From assembly GCF_002300165.1 (NCBI RefSeq), contig NZ_MLCE01000002.1, positions 131,126 to 195,125 of the forward strand: DNA of 64,000 nucleotides, in the 5' to 3' direction. A program made the position numbers and the translations under genes. A model generated the notes under the pieces. That model made no database searches, was not told where the DNA came from, and saw only the letters and a list, made by a program, of their open reading frames with translations. Source of the stretch: Streptomyces sp. Tue6028. Lineage in GTDB: Bacteria; Actinomycetota; Actinomycetes; Streptomycetales; Streptomycetaceae. Shown here piece after piece: positions 26,424 through 35,918 of this stretch (within the stretch, counting starts at the first letter, position 1; each line of letters begins with the position of its first letter).

Positions 26424-27110
26424 TCAGGCCGCGCCCGTCCGGCACTCCGGGTGCCCCCAGCCCTCCGCGTTCTTGGCGATGGACTCGCCCGCCGCGTAGG
26501 AACGGCCGCAGACGCAGCGGCCGGGGAACTTCGCCTTGATGGTGCGGGTCGACGTGCCCGTCCGCGTGGGCCTGGCGGAGGCGCGGCGCCGGGCCGACGA
26601 GGCCGGGGCGGGGGTGTCCGGGGAGGGCGGCGGCTCCGGGGACCCCAGGTCACTGCCCGCGGGCTGCTGCACCACCGCGGCCTGGCTCGCCGCCCGGTCG
26701 GCGAAGTCGTTGAGCCGGTCGCCGTCCACCTGGTGCGCCGGGACGTAGCGGAACTCCACGGTGCGGCCGTCGAGGAGCTCGTCGATACGGGCGACGAGCT
26801 CCTGATTGGCGACGGGCTTCCCGGCGGCCGTCTTCCAGCCCTTGCGCTTCCAGCCGGGCAGCCAGGTGGTGACGGCCTTCATCGCGTACTGGGAGTCCAT
26901 CCGGATCTCCAGCGGCACATCGGGCGCGACGGCCGTCAACAGGCGCTCCAGCGCGGTCAGTTCGGCGACATTGTTGGTCGCCGTGCCCAGCGGGCCGGCC
27001 TCCCAGCGGGTGGGGCTCTCGTCCCCGTCGGCGACGACCCAGGCCCATCCGGCGGGTCCCGGGTTTCCCTTCGAGGCCCCGTCGCAGGCGGCCACAACAC
27101 GTTCAGGCAT
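26424..27110 (-). CDS. Ribonuclease HI-type protein with C-terminal Cys motif
   Basis: 228 aa from ATG 27110 (ATG 27122 is also possible). The RNase H domain (1-about 145) has the catalytic acids in ACDGASKGNPG, NNVAELTALE, IRMDSQYAM and LNDFADRAA. A Pro/Ser/Arg linker (about 150-190) leads to a C-terminal CVCGRSYAAGE...GHPEC module that looks like a small zinc-binding element. It cleaves RNA in RNA-DNA hybrids. The tail is absent from ordinary RNase HI. Confidence 0.88.
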   Translation of the reverse strand: MPERVVAACDGASKGNPGPAGWAWVVADGDESPTRWEAGPLGTATNNVAELTALERLLTAVAPDVPLEIRMDSQYAMKAVTTWLPGWKRKGWKTAAGKPVANQELVARIDELLDGRTVEFRYVPAHQVDGDRLNDFADRAASQAAVVQQPAGSDLGSPEPPPSPDTPAPASSARRRASARPTRTGTSTRTIKAKFPGRCVCGRSYAAGESIAKNAEGWGHPECRTGAA

Positions 27111-27137
27111 GGCCTCGATCATGCCACGCGCCGACGA

Positions 27138-27246
27138 GTGCGGGAGCCCGGGCGGGAGCCTGGTGCCGGTGCGGGAGCCGGGGCGGGAGCCTGGTGCCGG
27201 TGCGGGAGCCCGGGCGGGAGCCTGGTGCCGGTGCGGGAGCCCCGCG
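27138..27246. repeat. 31-bp tandem repeat, about 3.5 copies
   Basis: Three full units (27138-27168, 27169-27199, 27200-27230) plus a partial fourth. The unit begins GTGCGGGAGC and ends GCCTGGTGCCG; the only variation is one C/G change in the middle unit. It lies between the RNase H start and the ArsR stop. Because 31 is not a multiple of three, it is unlikely to be coding. A degenerate GGTGTCGGTGC tail runs on to about 27290. Confidence 0.85.
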
Positions 27247-27296
27247 CCGATGCCGGTGTCGGTGCTGGTGTCGGTGCCGGGGGCCGGGGCGAGGGC

Positions 27297-28295
27297 TCAC
27301 CCGGCCCCGGAAGAACTGCCCGTGCCCAGCAGCCGCAGTCCCAGGAGGGTCGCCGTGTGCAGGACGTACTTGCCGTCGCGGTGGCTCGCCAGGAGACCGC
27401 CGTCGCGCAGGACGCCGATCTGGTAGCTGGCGCTGGGCAAGGCGATCCCCACCGCCCGCGCCACCTCCGACGTGGAGCGCGGGCCGCCGTCCGCGACCTC
27501 GGCGAGTACGGCGGTCCGGGTGCGGCCCAGCAGGCGTTCCAGTCCGTCGTCCGTGGTCGTGGCGACGGTGAGCGGGGCCTTCGCCACCGGGTAGACGAGC
27601 ACCGGATCCAGGCCCGGATCGGCCAGCGCGGTCGGCCGGCGCCAGCAGAAGTACGACGGGACGAGCAGCAGGCCACGCCCCTCCAGGTGCAGATCGCGCT
27701 CGGTGGGATAGTCCACTTCGAGCACCGGGGCCCGCCAGCGTGCCAGCGGCCCCATGCCGGCGAGGAGGGCCTGCGTACCGCCGTCGAGCAGGGCCCGGGA
27801 GCGCACGTCGACATCGTTGCCGACGGCCGTGCGGATGTGCGGCCAGTACGGCTCCAGCAGGGTGCGGAAGTAGGTACCGAGAGCGACGGTCAGGGGCCTG
27901 AGCCCGTCGCCGCCGGGCCGGCCCAGCGAGGTCGTCCACGCGGGCAGCGGGCGCGCCTCGGCCAGTCGCGTCAGCTCGCGGGTCAGCCGCGCACGAGGCG
28001 TGCCCCGTAACTCGTCCAGGCCCGCGGCGAGGCCACCACCGGTGACCGGCGGCGTGAGGAAGTCCGGGATGTAGCCGGCCGCCGGGATCAGCGCGCGCAG
28101 CGGGCCCAGCGCGCGGCCCGCGGCGGCGTCCTGGGAGAGACGCTCACGGGCCGCGCGCCGCCAGTGGCCGAAGTCCAGCGGCCCCTGCCCCGTCTCCAAC
28201 CGGCAGACGCTGCAGACCAGTTCCCACAGCGGATCGGGCTGCCGGGCGACGCGGATGTTCTGAAGATCGGTCGACGTGAAGTGAATGCGGAGCAT
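27297..28295 (-). CDS. ArsR-type winged-helix transcriptional regulator
   Basis: 332 aa. A long N-terminal region (about 1-245, LRIHFTSTDLQNIRVARQPDPLWELV) is typical of Streptomyces regulators annotated as helix-turn-helix/ArsR family. A C-terminal winged helix (about 250-325, STSEVARAVGIALPSASYQI) binds DNA. ATG 28295 gives the family start MLRIHFT. The target genes are not evident from neighbours. Confidence 0.85.
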   Translation of the reverse strand: MLRIHFTSTDLQNIRVARQPDPLWELVCSVCRLETGQGPLDFGHWRRAARERLSQDAAAGRALGPLRALIPAAGYIPDFLTPPVTGGGLAAGLDELRGTPRARLTRELTRLAEARPLPAWTTSLGRPGGDGLRPLTVALGTYFRTLLEPYWPHIRTAVGNDVDVRSRALLDGGTQALLAGMGPLARWRAPVLEVDYPTERDLHLEGRGLLLVPSYFCWRRPTALADPGLDPVLVYPVAKAPLTVATTTDDGLERLLGRTRTAVLAEVADGGPRSTSEVARAVGIALPSASYQIGVLRDGGLLASHRDGKYVLHTATLLGLRLLGTGSSSGAG

Positions 28296-28403
28296 GCGGT
28301 CTCTTCCACTCGCCCTTCCTCGTGCCGGCTCGGCCCCTGAGCGCCGTCGCCACAAGGAGGGACGAATACCGCATCCGCGCGGTTGCCCTCGTGGGGCGGC
28401 GCC

Positions 28404-29201
28404 TCAGGACACCTCGTTCATCGTCGGCATCTCCCCCTGGGTGGTGCTCACGTCGATGACGGAGAAGGACGCGCCCTGCGGGTCGCTGAGCGCCGCGAAC
28501 CGGCCGAACGGGCTGTCCATGGGCCCGAACCGCAGGACGGCGCCGCGCTCGGTCGCCTTCGCCACGGCCGCGTCGCAGTCCTCGACGGTGAAGTACACGT
28601 TGACGTACGGCGGCACCTCGGGCGGGAACTCGTCCGTCATCTTCATCCGGCCCAGGACAGGGTTCTCCCCCACGCTGAAGATCCGGTAGTCGGTGTTGTC
28701 GTCGTCCATCTGCCGTGCGCTGAGCGGGAAGACGGCCGGGAAGAAGGCGTCGGACTTCTCCGGTTCACGGGTGAACAGCTCGGCCCACGCGTACGCGCCC
28801 GGTTCGGCGACCGCCTCGAAGCCCTCGTGGGTGCCGCCCTGCCAGACGCCGAACACGGCGCCGCTCGGGTCGCGGGCCAGCGCCATCGTGCCGAACTCGC
28901 CGACCTGCATCGGCTCCATCAGCACCTCGCCGCCGTTGTCCCTGATCTTGGTGGCGGTGGCGGCGGCATCGGGTGAGGAGAAGTACAGGCACCAGGCCGA
29001 CTGGCCCTCCTGCCCGGGCATCGGCGGCACGACCGCGGCCACCGACTTGCCGTTCGCGTACGCCTGCGTGTAGTTGCCGTACTCCGACGACGACTCGCCG
29101 AACGTCCAGCCCAGCACGTCACTGTAGAAACTCTTCGCTCCCTCGACATCGCTGAACATCGCGTCCGCCCAGCAGGGCGTTCCTTCGGGCTGTACGGCCA
29201 T
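28404..29201 (-). CDS. VOC (glyoxalase/bleomycin-resistance fold) protein, two domains
   Basis: 265 aa, with two consecutive VOC modules (about 8-122, [20 protein letters not shown], and about 136-255). Similar Streptomyces proteins are annotated as VOC family or hydroxylases of unknown substrate. ATG 29201 has GGAGAAGG upstream. It is divergent from the alcohol dehydrogenase gene. Confidence 0.88.
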   Translation of the reverse strand: MAVQPEGTPCWADAMFSDVEGAKSFYSDVLGWTFGESSSEYGNYTQAYANGKSVAAVVPPMPGQEGQSAWCLYFSSPDAAATATKIRDNGGEVLMEPMQVGEFGTMALARDPSGAVFGVWQGGTHEGFEAVAEPGAYAWAELFTREPEKSDAFFPAVFPLSARQMDDDNTDYRIFSVGENPVLGRMKMTDEFPPEVPPYVNVYFTVEDCDAAVAKATERGAVLRFGPMDSPFGRFAALSDPQGASFSVIDVSTTQGEMPTMNEVS

Positions 29202-29340
29202 GACGTCGACCTTCTCCTGCTCGGTGACCGGGTGTGCGCCTTTCACGCTAGCCAGGCTCCGCGTGGGCCGCGCGCCGAGCGGGAGCGGCCGCAGGACACT
29301 GGTGAACGGGCACAGTGTCGTCGACGGAACGAGGCACGTG

Positions 29341-30360
29341 ATGATGCACGCGTGGGAGGTGGCCCGGCCCGGGCCCATCGAACAGGGGCCGCTGCGCTTC
29401 GTCGAGAAGCCGGTTCCGTCACCGGGGCCCGACGAGATCCTGGTGCACGTCCGCGCCTGCGGCGTGTGCCGCACGGACCTGCACGTCAGCGAGGGCGACC
29501 TGCCCGTACGCAGGCCGGGGGTGACTCCGGGGCACGAGGTGGTCGGCGTGGTCGCGGGCACGGGCGACGCGGTCGACGGCTTCGCCCTCGGCGACCGGGT
29601 CGGCGTCGCGTGGCTGCGCCGTACCGACGGGACCTGTGCCTACTGCGCGCGGGGCTCGGAGAACCTCTGCCCGGCATCCGTGTACACCGGCTGGGACGCC
29701 GACGGCGGTTACGCCGAGTACACGACCGTCCCGGCGGCCTTCGCCTACCGGCTGCCCGCGGACCTGGACGACGTCGCCGCGGCGCCGCTGCTGTGCGCCG
29801 GCATCATCGGCTACCGCGCGCTGCTGCGGGCCGGCCTGACACCCGGCGGGCGGCTCGGGCTGTACGGCTTCGGGGGCAGCGCCCACCTGTGCGCGCAGCT
29901 GGCCCTCGCACAGGGCGCCACCGTGCACGTCCTGACCCGCGACGCGGCCTCGCGACGGCTGGCGCTCGAACTGGGGGCAGCGTCCGCCCGGGGGGCGTAC
30001 GACGAGCCGCCCGAGCCGCTCGACAGCGCGATCCTGTTCGCGCCGGTCGGCGACCTGGTCCCGGTCGCCCTGCGTGCACTCGACCGGGGCGGGATCCTGG
30101 CGGTCGCGGGGATCCATCTGAGCGACGTCCCCGTGCTGAACTACCAGCGCGAGCTGTTCTACGAGAAGGAGCTCCGCAGCGTCACCTCGAACACGCGACG
30201 GGACGGGCGTGACTTCCTGGCGCTCGCGGCCCGGCACGGTGTCCGCGCCACGACGCACCCCTACCCTCTGTCGCGGGCGCAGGACGCCCTGCGGGACCTG
30301 AAGGCGGGCCGGTTCGACGGAGCGGCGGTACTGGTGAACGATCTTCCGCCGTCGGCCTGA
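29341..30360 (+). CDS. Zinc-dependent alcohol dehydrogenase (MDR superfamily, AdhP-like)
   Basis: 339 aa. Catalytic zinc motif [11 protein letters not shown] and GHEVVGVV, structural zinc Cys cluster ([12 protein letters not shown]), and nucleotide-binding [11 protein letters not shown]. It oxidises alcohols with NAD(P). The sequence GTGATGATG offers three starts at 29338, 29341 and 29344; GAGG spacing favours 29341. Confidence 0.92.
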   Translation: MMHAWEVARPGPIEQGPLRFVEKPVPSPGPDEILVHVRACGVCRTDLHVSEGDLPVRRPGVTPGHEVVGVVAGTGDAVDGFALGDRVGVAWLRRTDGTCAYCARGSENLCPASVYTGWDADGGYAEYTTVPAAFAYRLPADLDDVAAAPLLCAGIIGYRALLRAGLTPGGRLGLYGFGGSAHLCAQLALAQGATVHVLTRDAASRRLALELGAASARGAYDEPPEPLDSAILFAPVGDLVPVALRALDRGGILAVAGIHLSDVPVLNYQRELFYEKELRSVTSNTRRDGRDFLALAARHGVRATTHPYPLSRAQDALRDLKAGRFDGAAVLVNDLPPSA

Positions 30361-30423
30361 GCATGCGGGTCCGCCGCGCCCGTGCGTGGATGGTGCCAGA
30401 GGGGCGGTGCGGAGGGAGGAGGC

Positions 30424-32184
30424 ATGACGGACCGGGGCGGTGACGCCACCGCGGGTACGGGGACGCCGGCCGACGCGCCGGACGCCCCCGCGAGTGCGGG
30501 GCCGCCGCCCGACGCGCCGGACACCTCCGGGCCGGCGGGGGCGCAGTCCGAGGCGCCGGACGACTCTGCGCGAGCGGGACCGCCGCCCGACGCACCGGGC
30601 ACCACCGCGAGTGCGGGGCCGCCGCACGGCTCGCCGGACACCTCCAGGAGTGCCGCGGCGCAGTCCGAGCCGCCGGACGACTCTGCGAGTGCGGGACCGT
30701 CTCCCGACGCACCGGGCACCACCGCGAGTACGGGGCCACGGCACGGCTCGACCTCCAGGCCGGCGGGTGCGCCGGCCGAGGCGCCGGACGACGACGCATG
30801 TACGGGACCGTCTCCCGACGCACCGGGCACCACCCCGAAAACGGGGCCGCCGCACGGCTCGCCGGACACCTCCAGGAGTGCCGCGGCGCAGTCCGAGGCG
30901 CCGGACGACTCTTCGAGTGCGGGACCGTCTCCCGACCCGCCGGACACCACCCCGAGCACGGGGCCATCTCCCGACCCGCCGGACACCACCCCGAGCACGG
31001 GGCCGCCGCGCGACGCGCTGGTCGACGCCGTCGAGTCGATCGGGACCACGCTGCAGGAGCCGGCCACCTGCGCCGAGCTCGTCGCCTACGTGTGCCGTCA
31101 CTTCTGCGACGCGGCAGCCGTCGATCTGCTGCCGGCGGATGTCCCGGCCGTCCCGAGCCCGGCCGACCCGGACCTGTCGCGCGTCGCCACGGCGGGCCGC
31201 GTGGAGCTGCTCCCCGCGGCACACGGACCCCGCCCCCTGTCCGTCCAGGCGCTGGAGGAAGGGCACCCGATCGCCGCCTCCCTCGATCTGTCGGGCCGCG
31301 TTCCCCGGCAGGTCATGACCGTGCCCCTGCTCGCCCACGGACAGCGGTACGGGGTGCTCGTCGCCGTCCGGCGGGGGCCTGCCTTCAGCGACGCGGAGAC
31401 GTCGCGCACGCACTACGCGGCCCGTCTCGCGGCCGTCCACCTGGGCCATGCGCGACGGCACGGCGCCCTGCGCAGTACGGTCCTGTCGCTCCAGCGGGCG
31501 CTGCTCGCCGAGCCCGGCCGCCCGCATCCGAACCTGGAGCTGGCCACGCGCTATCTGCCGGCCGGGGGCAGCACCCTGGTGGGCGGGGACTGGTTCGAGA
31601 CCGTGCGGCTGCACTTCGGGCGCACCCTGCTGGTCGTGGGCGACGTCATGGGGCACGGACTGGACGCGGCGGTGGACATGAACGCGTACCGCTCGATGCT
31701 GCGCTACGTCGCGGCCACGGACCTGCCGCCGCACCGGGTGCTGCGCCGGCTCGACGCGGCCGTCGCCGAGGACGGCACCCGACGGCCGGCGACCAGTCTT
31801 CTCGCGCGTGTGGACCCGGCGCGCGGCGTGGCCTCGCTCGCGAGCGCCGGGCACCTGCCCCCGGTGGTGTTCTGCGGCGACGGCACCGGCGAGCTGGTGG
31901 ACCTGCCCGTCGGCCCTCCGCTCGGCACGGGGGTCGGCGGCTACGAACAGACCGGCCGCAGGCTGGCGCCCGACGACACCCTGGTGATGTTCACCGACGG
32001 TCTCGTGGAGCACCGCGGGGAGGACATCGACGAGTCGCTCGCCCGACTGGCCGGACTGCGTCTGCCGCCGGGGGCGAACGTCGACGACCTGCTCGACGGG
32101 ATCCTCGCCAAGCTCGACACGCGGCACGCGGAGGACGACGTGGCGGTACTCGCGGCCCGCATCCGCCACCGGCCGACGGCGTGA
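30424..32184 (+). CDS. SpoIIE-family PP2C phosphatase with repetitive N-terminal leader
   Basis: 586 aa. Residues 1-195 are Pro/Asp/Ser/Thr/Gly-rich degenerate repeats (PDAPGTT, GPPHGSPDTS, AQSEAPDDS). Then a GAF-like region (about 197-345) and a PPM/SpoIIE domain (about 355-580) with metal-binding acids in GGDWFE, GDVMGHG, FTDGLVE and EDDVAVLA. It should dephosphorylate Ser/Thr proteins, often anti-anti-sigma factors. GGAGGGAGGAGG precedes ATG 30424. The low-complexity leader is unusual; see findings. It ends in an exceptional terminator. Confidence 0.9.
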   Translation: MTDRGGDATAGTGTPADAPDAPASAGPPPDAPDTSGPAGAQSEAPDDSARAGPPPDAPGTTASAGPPHGSPDTSRSAAAQSEPPDDSASAGPSPDAPGTTASTGPRHGSTSRPAGAPAEAPDDDACTGPSPDAPGTTPKTGPPHGSPDTSRSAAAQSEAPDDSSSAGPSPDPPDTTPSTGPSPDPPDTTPSTGPPRDALVDAVESIGTTLQEPATCAELVAYVCRHFCDAAAVDLLPADVPAVPSPADPDLSRVATAGRVELLPAAHGPRPLSVQALEEGHPIAASLDLSGRVPRQVMTVPLLAHGQRYGVLVAVRRGPAFSDAETSRTHYAARLAAVHLGHARRHGALRSTVLSLQRALLAEPGRPHPNLELATRYLPAGGSTLVGGDWFETVRLHFGRTLLVVGDVMGHGLDAAVDMNAYRSMLRYVAATDLPPHRVLRRLDAAVAEDGTRRPATSLLARVDPARGVASLASAGHLPPVVFCGDGTGELVDLPVGPPLGTGVGGYEQTGRRLAPDDTLVMFTDGLVEHRGEDIDESLARLAGLRLPPGANVDDLLDGILAKLDTRHAEDDVAVLAARIRHRPTA

Positions 32185-32224
32185 CACCGCCCCGGCGCAG
32201 TGGGCCGGGGCGGTGTCACGCCGT
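32176..32224 (+). terminator. 21-bp perfect-stem terminator
   Basis: Arms 32176-32196 and 32204-32224 are fully complementary over 21 bp (ACGGCGTGACACC... / ...GGTGTCACGCCGT) with a 7-nt loop. The stem includes the phosphatase stop codon (32182-32184). CGTCACGC repeats follow. Confidence 0.85.
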
Positions 32225-32440
32225 CACGCCGTCACGCCAGGACATGAGCGTGCGCCGACGCGGGTTCGTGCGGCGGTGCTTCGCTCCCCGCACCGCACGA
32301 GCCCGCGCCGAACTCCCCCCGGGTGGTTCCCCCTTGAACCGTGGGCGGTTCCTGTTCTACCTTCACCACATGGTCGGGGCATCAACGCCCGCTCACCCGT
32401 GCAACAACACGGGGCGGGCGGCAGCTGGACCGGGTGTGGG

Positions 32441-33115
32441 ATGCGACCTCACCTCGCGTTGATCGAGGACGACACCGACTTCGCACTGATGTGCAGTTCC
32501 TATCTGGAGCGGGCGGGATTCACGGTCCGCTGGGCGGGCGACGCGCGCGCCGGGAAGGCCGCCATGTACGACGGCGGCATCGATCTGGTCGTCCTCGATC
32601 TCGGGCTGCCCGACGGCAGCGGGCTGGAACTGCTGCGTGCCCTGCGTTCCACCAGCCGTCTCCCGGTGATCGTCGTCTCCGGGCGCGGCGAGGAGGCGGA
32701 CCGGGTGGCGGGCCTGGAGATCGGCGCCGACGACTACCTGGTCAAGCCCTTCTCGCAGCGTGAACTCGTCGCCAGGATCCGCGCGGTGCTGCGCCGTTCC
32801 GAGCCGCCCGACGTGCCGGTCGTCCTGGAGGCCGGGGCACTGCGCGTGGACACGGCGGCTCACCAGGCGACCGTCGCGGGCGTCCCCCTGGCGCTACGTC
32901 CCAAGGAATACGCCCTGTTGGAGCTGCTGGCCCGCTCCCCCGGCCGGGTCTTCTCGGCGGAACAGCTGCTGGAGCAGGTCTGGGGCGCGTCCTGGCAGCC
33001 CTCGGCGACCGTCGTCGAGCACGTCTACCGGCTGCGCGGCAAGCTCGCCGGGGTCCCCACGCCCGCACCGCGGATCACCACGGTGCGGGGCTTCGGCTAC
33101 CGACTCGACCCCTGA
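32441..33115 (+). CDS. OmpR/PhoB-type response regulator
   Basis: 224 aa. The receiver domain (1-about 115) has acidic pocket EDD, phospho-acceptor Asp53 (LVVLDLGLPDG) and Lys103 (VKPF). A winged-helix effector domain follows (about 130-222, ITTVRGFGYRLDP). The hybrid kinase starts 8 bp downstream, its obvious partner. ATG 32441 matches the family start; longer in-frame extensions are not family-like. Confidence 0.93.
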   Translation: MRPHLALIEDDTDFALMCSSYLERAGFTVRWAGDARAGKAAMYDGGIDLVVLDLGLPDGSGLELLRALRSTSRLPVIVVSGRGEEADRVAGLEIGADDYLVKPFSQRELVARIRAVLRRSEPPDVPVVLEAGALRVDTAAHQATVAGVPLALRPKEYALLELLARSPGRVFSAEQLLEQVWGASWQPSATVVEHVYRLRGKLAGVPTPAPRITTVRGFGYRLDP

Positions 33116-33123
33116 GGGCCGCC

Positions 33124-34803
33124 ATGTCCGCGAACACCCCTTATCCCGTACCCGACTTCAGGAACCTGTTCGACGCGACGCTCTCGCCCCTCCTCGTCCT
33201 GGCGCCCGACTTCACGATCGTGGAGGTCAACCGGGCCTACCTGAACGCCACCCGCACCGAGCGGAGCATCGTCGGGCGTCCCATTTTCGAGGTGTTCCCC
33301 GACAACCCGGACGACCCGTCGGCGGACGGCGTAGCCAATCTGCGCCGCTCACTGCGGTCCGTGCTGGAAACCCGCCGGACGGACACGATGGCCCTCCAGC
33401 GCTACGACATCCCGACGGGTGAGGCGGGCGGGTTCGTCGAGCGGTACTGGAGCCCGGTCAACACGCCGGTGATCGACGCGGACGGCACGGTCACCCACAT
33501 CATCCACCGTGTCGAGGACGTCACCGAGTTCGTCCGGCTGCGCCGGGCCGGGCAGGAACGGGAGCGCGCCGAGGCGGCGGCACGGACACGCGCCGAGGAC
33601 ATGGAGATCGATCTCTTCGTACGGGCCAGGGAGATCCGTGAGGTCAACGAGCAGCTGAGTCGCGCCAACGCCGAACTCGACGCGGCAGGGCGGACGTTGC
33701 GGGAGGAGCAGCAGGCCAAGGACCGGTTCATCGCCACCCTCTCGCACGAACTGCGCAATCCGCTCGCCGCCGCCACCGCGGCCACCGAACTGCTCGCCCT
33801 GGACCTGCCCGAGGGCCATCCGGCGCTGTCCGTCCTGGAACGCCAGCTCGGCACGCTGGTGCGGATGAGCAACGACCTCCTCGACGGGACTCGGGCGGTG
33901 ACCGGACGACTGGATCTGGTGCGGGGGCGGACGGACCTGCGCCCGGTGGTCGCGGGCGCCTGCGCGGACATCCGCGGCCTGTTCGACCACGACGGCCGCA
34001 CGCTCGACGTCGACCTGCCCGCCGAGCCGGTGCTCGTGGACGGGGACCGGCTGCGGCTGGCCCAGGTGCTGACGAATCTGCTGTCCAACGCGCTCAAGTA
34101 CACGCCCGCGGACGGGAGTACGCGGGTGAGCCTGTCGGTGGCGGACGGCCTGGTACGCCTGACCGTCGCGGACGACGGGATCGGCTTCGCGCCCGAACAG
34201 GCCGAGGAACTGTTCGGCGTCTTCATGCGCGCCGCCCCGGCGGGGCCGAGCACCCCCGAGGGACTCGGCCTGGGTCTCGCGGTGGCCCGTACGATCGTCG
34301 AACTCCACGGAGGCCGGATCTCCGCGCACAGCGAAGGCCCGGGCACCGGTGCCACGTTCACGGCGGTGCTCCCGCTCGCGACCGCGACGGTGCCGGAGCC
34401 GCGCCGCGCGCCGCGGTCCCGTACCGCGGTGCAGCAACTGGCCGTCCTGATCGTCGAGGACAACACGGACCTCGCCACGACCTATCGCACCCTCCTGGAG
34501 CGGCAGGGCCACCATGTCACCGTCGTGCACACCGGTGAGGACGCGATCACCGCCACCCGGTCCCACCTGTTCGACGTCGTCCTGTGCGACCTGGGCCTGC
34601 CGGACATCGACGGTTACGCGGTCGCGCGGGCGGTGCGGTCGCGCCCGCACGGCGGGAAGGTCCGGTTGATCGCGATCTCCGGGTTCAGCCGGGGTTCCGA
34701 CCAGGGCGAGTCACGGAGCGCCGGATTCGACGCCCATCTGGCCAAGCCGCTTCCGCTGGTGGACCTGCTGGAACTGCTGGGCGGCACGCTCCCCGAGCGG
34801 TGA
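33124..34803 (+). CDS. Hybrid histidine kinase (PAS-HisKA-HATPase-receiver)
   Basis: 559 aa, soluble, no membrane segments. PAS domain (about 10-130), coiled coil (about 140-200), HisKA with phospho-His208 (FIATLSHELRNPLAA), HATPase (about 310-425; LLSNALKYTP, GLGLGLAVARTIVELHGG), then a C-terminal receiver (about 438-555; LIVEDNTDLA, CDLGLPDIDG). The signal is presumably cytoplasmic. It forms an operon with the OmpR regulator; the attached receiver implies an extra phosphotransfer or self-control step. Confidence 0.93.
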   Translation: MSANTPYPVPDFRNLFDATLSPLLVLAPDFTIVEVNRAYLNATRTERSIVGRPIFEVFPDNPDDPSADGVANLRRSLRSVLETRRTDTMALQRYDIPTGEAGGFVERYWSPVNTPVIDADGTVTHIIHRVEDVTEFVRLRRAGQERERAEAAARTRAEDMEIDLFVRAREIREVNEQLSRANAELDAAGRTLREEQQAKDRFIATLSHELRNPLAAATAATELLALDLPEGHPALSVLERQLGTLVRMSNDLLDGTRAVTGRLDLVRGRTDLRPVVAGACADIRGLFDHDGRTLDVDLPAEPVLVDGDRLRLAQVLTNLLSNALKYTPADGSTRVSLSVADGLVRLTVADDGIGFAPEQAEELFGVFMRAAPAGPSTPEGLGLGLAVARTIVELHGGRISAHSEGPGTGATFTAVLPLATATVPEPRRAPRSRTAVQQLAVLIVEDNTDLATTYRTLLERQGHHVTVVHTGEDAITATRSHLFDVVLCDLGLPDIDGYAVARAVRSRPHGGKVRLIAISGFSRGSDQGESRSAGFDAHLAKPLPLVDLLELLGGTLPER

Positions 34804-34974
34804 CGGACGCCGTGCCGGTGCCGGCAGCCCGCCCTCTCTCCGGACTTCGCCCTGATGCCTGCTGCCGCCCGTACCCGCCCCGGGCGCGCCGCATGGCCGA
34901 CGTGTGTCTTCCGCCTTGCGCCCGCCTGTGCTTGCCTGGGGAACCCTTTCGGTGGACGGGGCGGGAGTTGCCGT

Positions 34975-35898
34975 ATGCGGAAACCGTGGATCGTGGGGGT
35001 GCTGTTGGCCGGGCTGCTGCTCGGCGCGTGCGGCGACCCCGCGTCGAGCCCGGAGGCGTCCCCGCCCGCTCCCGCCGTGCCCGACGGCACGGGACCCACG
35101 GCCCGGACCACCCATCAGGGTGCGGCGGCGTCCCCGGGGGCGGGCACCCCCGCGAAGGCACCGAAGGTGCTCTACCTCGGCGACTCGCTCGCCATGGAGA
35201 ACCAGAAGGTCCTCGGCGGGCTGCTCCGGGACCGGCTGCACGCGCGCTACACGAGCGCCCCGCGCTCGGGCACCACCTTGTGCGACTACCTGGAAGGCAC
35301 CGGCGCGAAGTCGCTCGTGCCGGCCGGCGAGAAGGCGGCCGCCCTGGTGCGCTCGCTGCGGCCGGACTTCGTCGTGCTGCAGTTCTGGGGCAACTCCTGG
35401 GGCTACACCCCCTGCATGGACGGCATCACCTACGACAAGCAGCGCGGCCCGTACTTCCAGCGGTACGAGGCGGACATGAAGCGGCTGACGGATCAGATAG
35501 CCGAGGCGGCGGACGGCGCCTCACGGCCCCGGATCGTGTGGGTGCTCCAGGGGCCCGACCCGATCACCCCGACCCGGGTCCAAAGGGTGAACGCGCTGTA
35601 CGAGGCCCGGGCCCGTGCCTCCGGCGATCTCGTGGCGGACGCGGGCAGGACGGTGAGCGCGACGTCGGCCCGCTACACCTGGACGCAGTACCTGCCCTGT
35701 ACGTCGTACGAGCGCGCCCATCCGACGTACTGCACCCAGCCCGGCAGCGACCGCACGGCCCTCCACCGCGACGACGACTACCTGCACTTCTGCCTGGCCC
35801 CCACGACGACCACCCCGAAGCCCTGCCCGGTCCGCTCCCCCGGGATCCAGCGCATCACTCGGGAGATCACCCGCGTGGTCGCCGATCACGCCGGCTGA
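34975..35898 (+). CDS. SGNH/GDSL hydrolase-like lipoprotein
   Basis: 307 aa from ATG 34975 (GGGAG upstream). Lipobox LLGAC at the end of the signal peptide, a Pro/Ala/Thr linker (about 20-60), then an SGNH fold: block I YLGDSLAME, block III Asn in WGNSWG, block V DYLHFC. SGNH lipoproteins are often acyl- or acetyl-esterases acting on envelope polysaccharides. The substrate is unknown. Confidence 0.85.
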   Translation: MRKPWIVGVLLAGLLLGACGDPASSPEASPPAPAVPDGTGPTARTTHQGAAASPGAGTPAKAPKVLYLGDSLAMENQKVLGGLLRDRLHARYTSAPRSGTTLCDYLEGTGAKSLVPAGEKAAALVRSLRPDFVVLQFWGNSWGYTPCMDGITYDKQRGPYFQRYEADMKRLTDQIAEAADGASRPRIVWVLQGPDPITPTRVQRVNALYEARARASGDLVADAGRTVSATSARYTWTQYLPCTSYERAHPTYCTQPGSDRTALHRDDDYLHFCLAPTTTTPKPCPVRSPGIQRITREITRVVADHAG

Positions 35899-35918
35899 CC
35901 CGGTCCGGGCGGCAGGGT

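Noticed and set aside
29419..32187. 922-codon open frame on the minus strand
   Set aside because: Antisense shadow of the alcohol dehydrogenase and SpoIIE phosphatase genes, with no recognisable domain.
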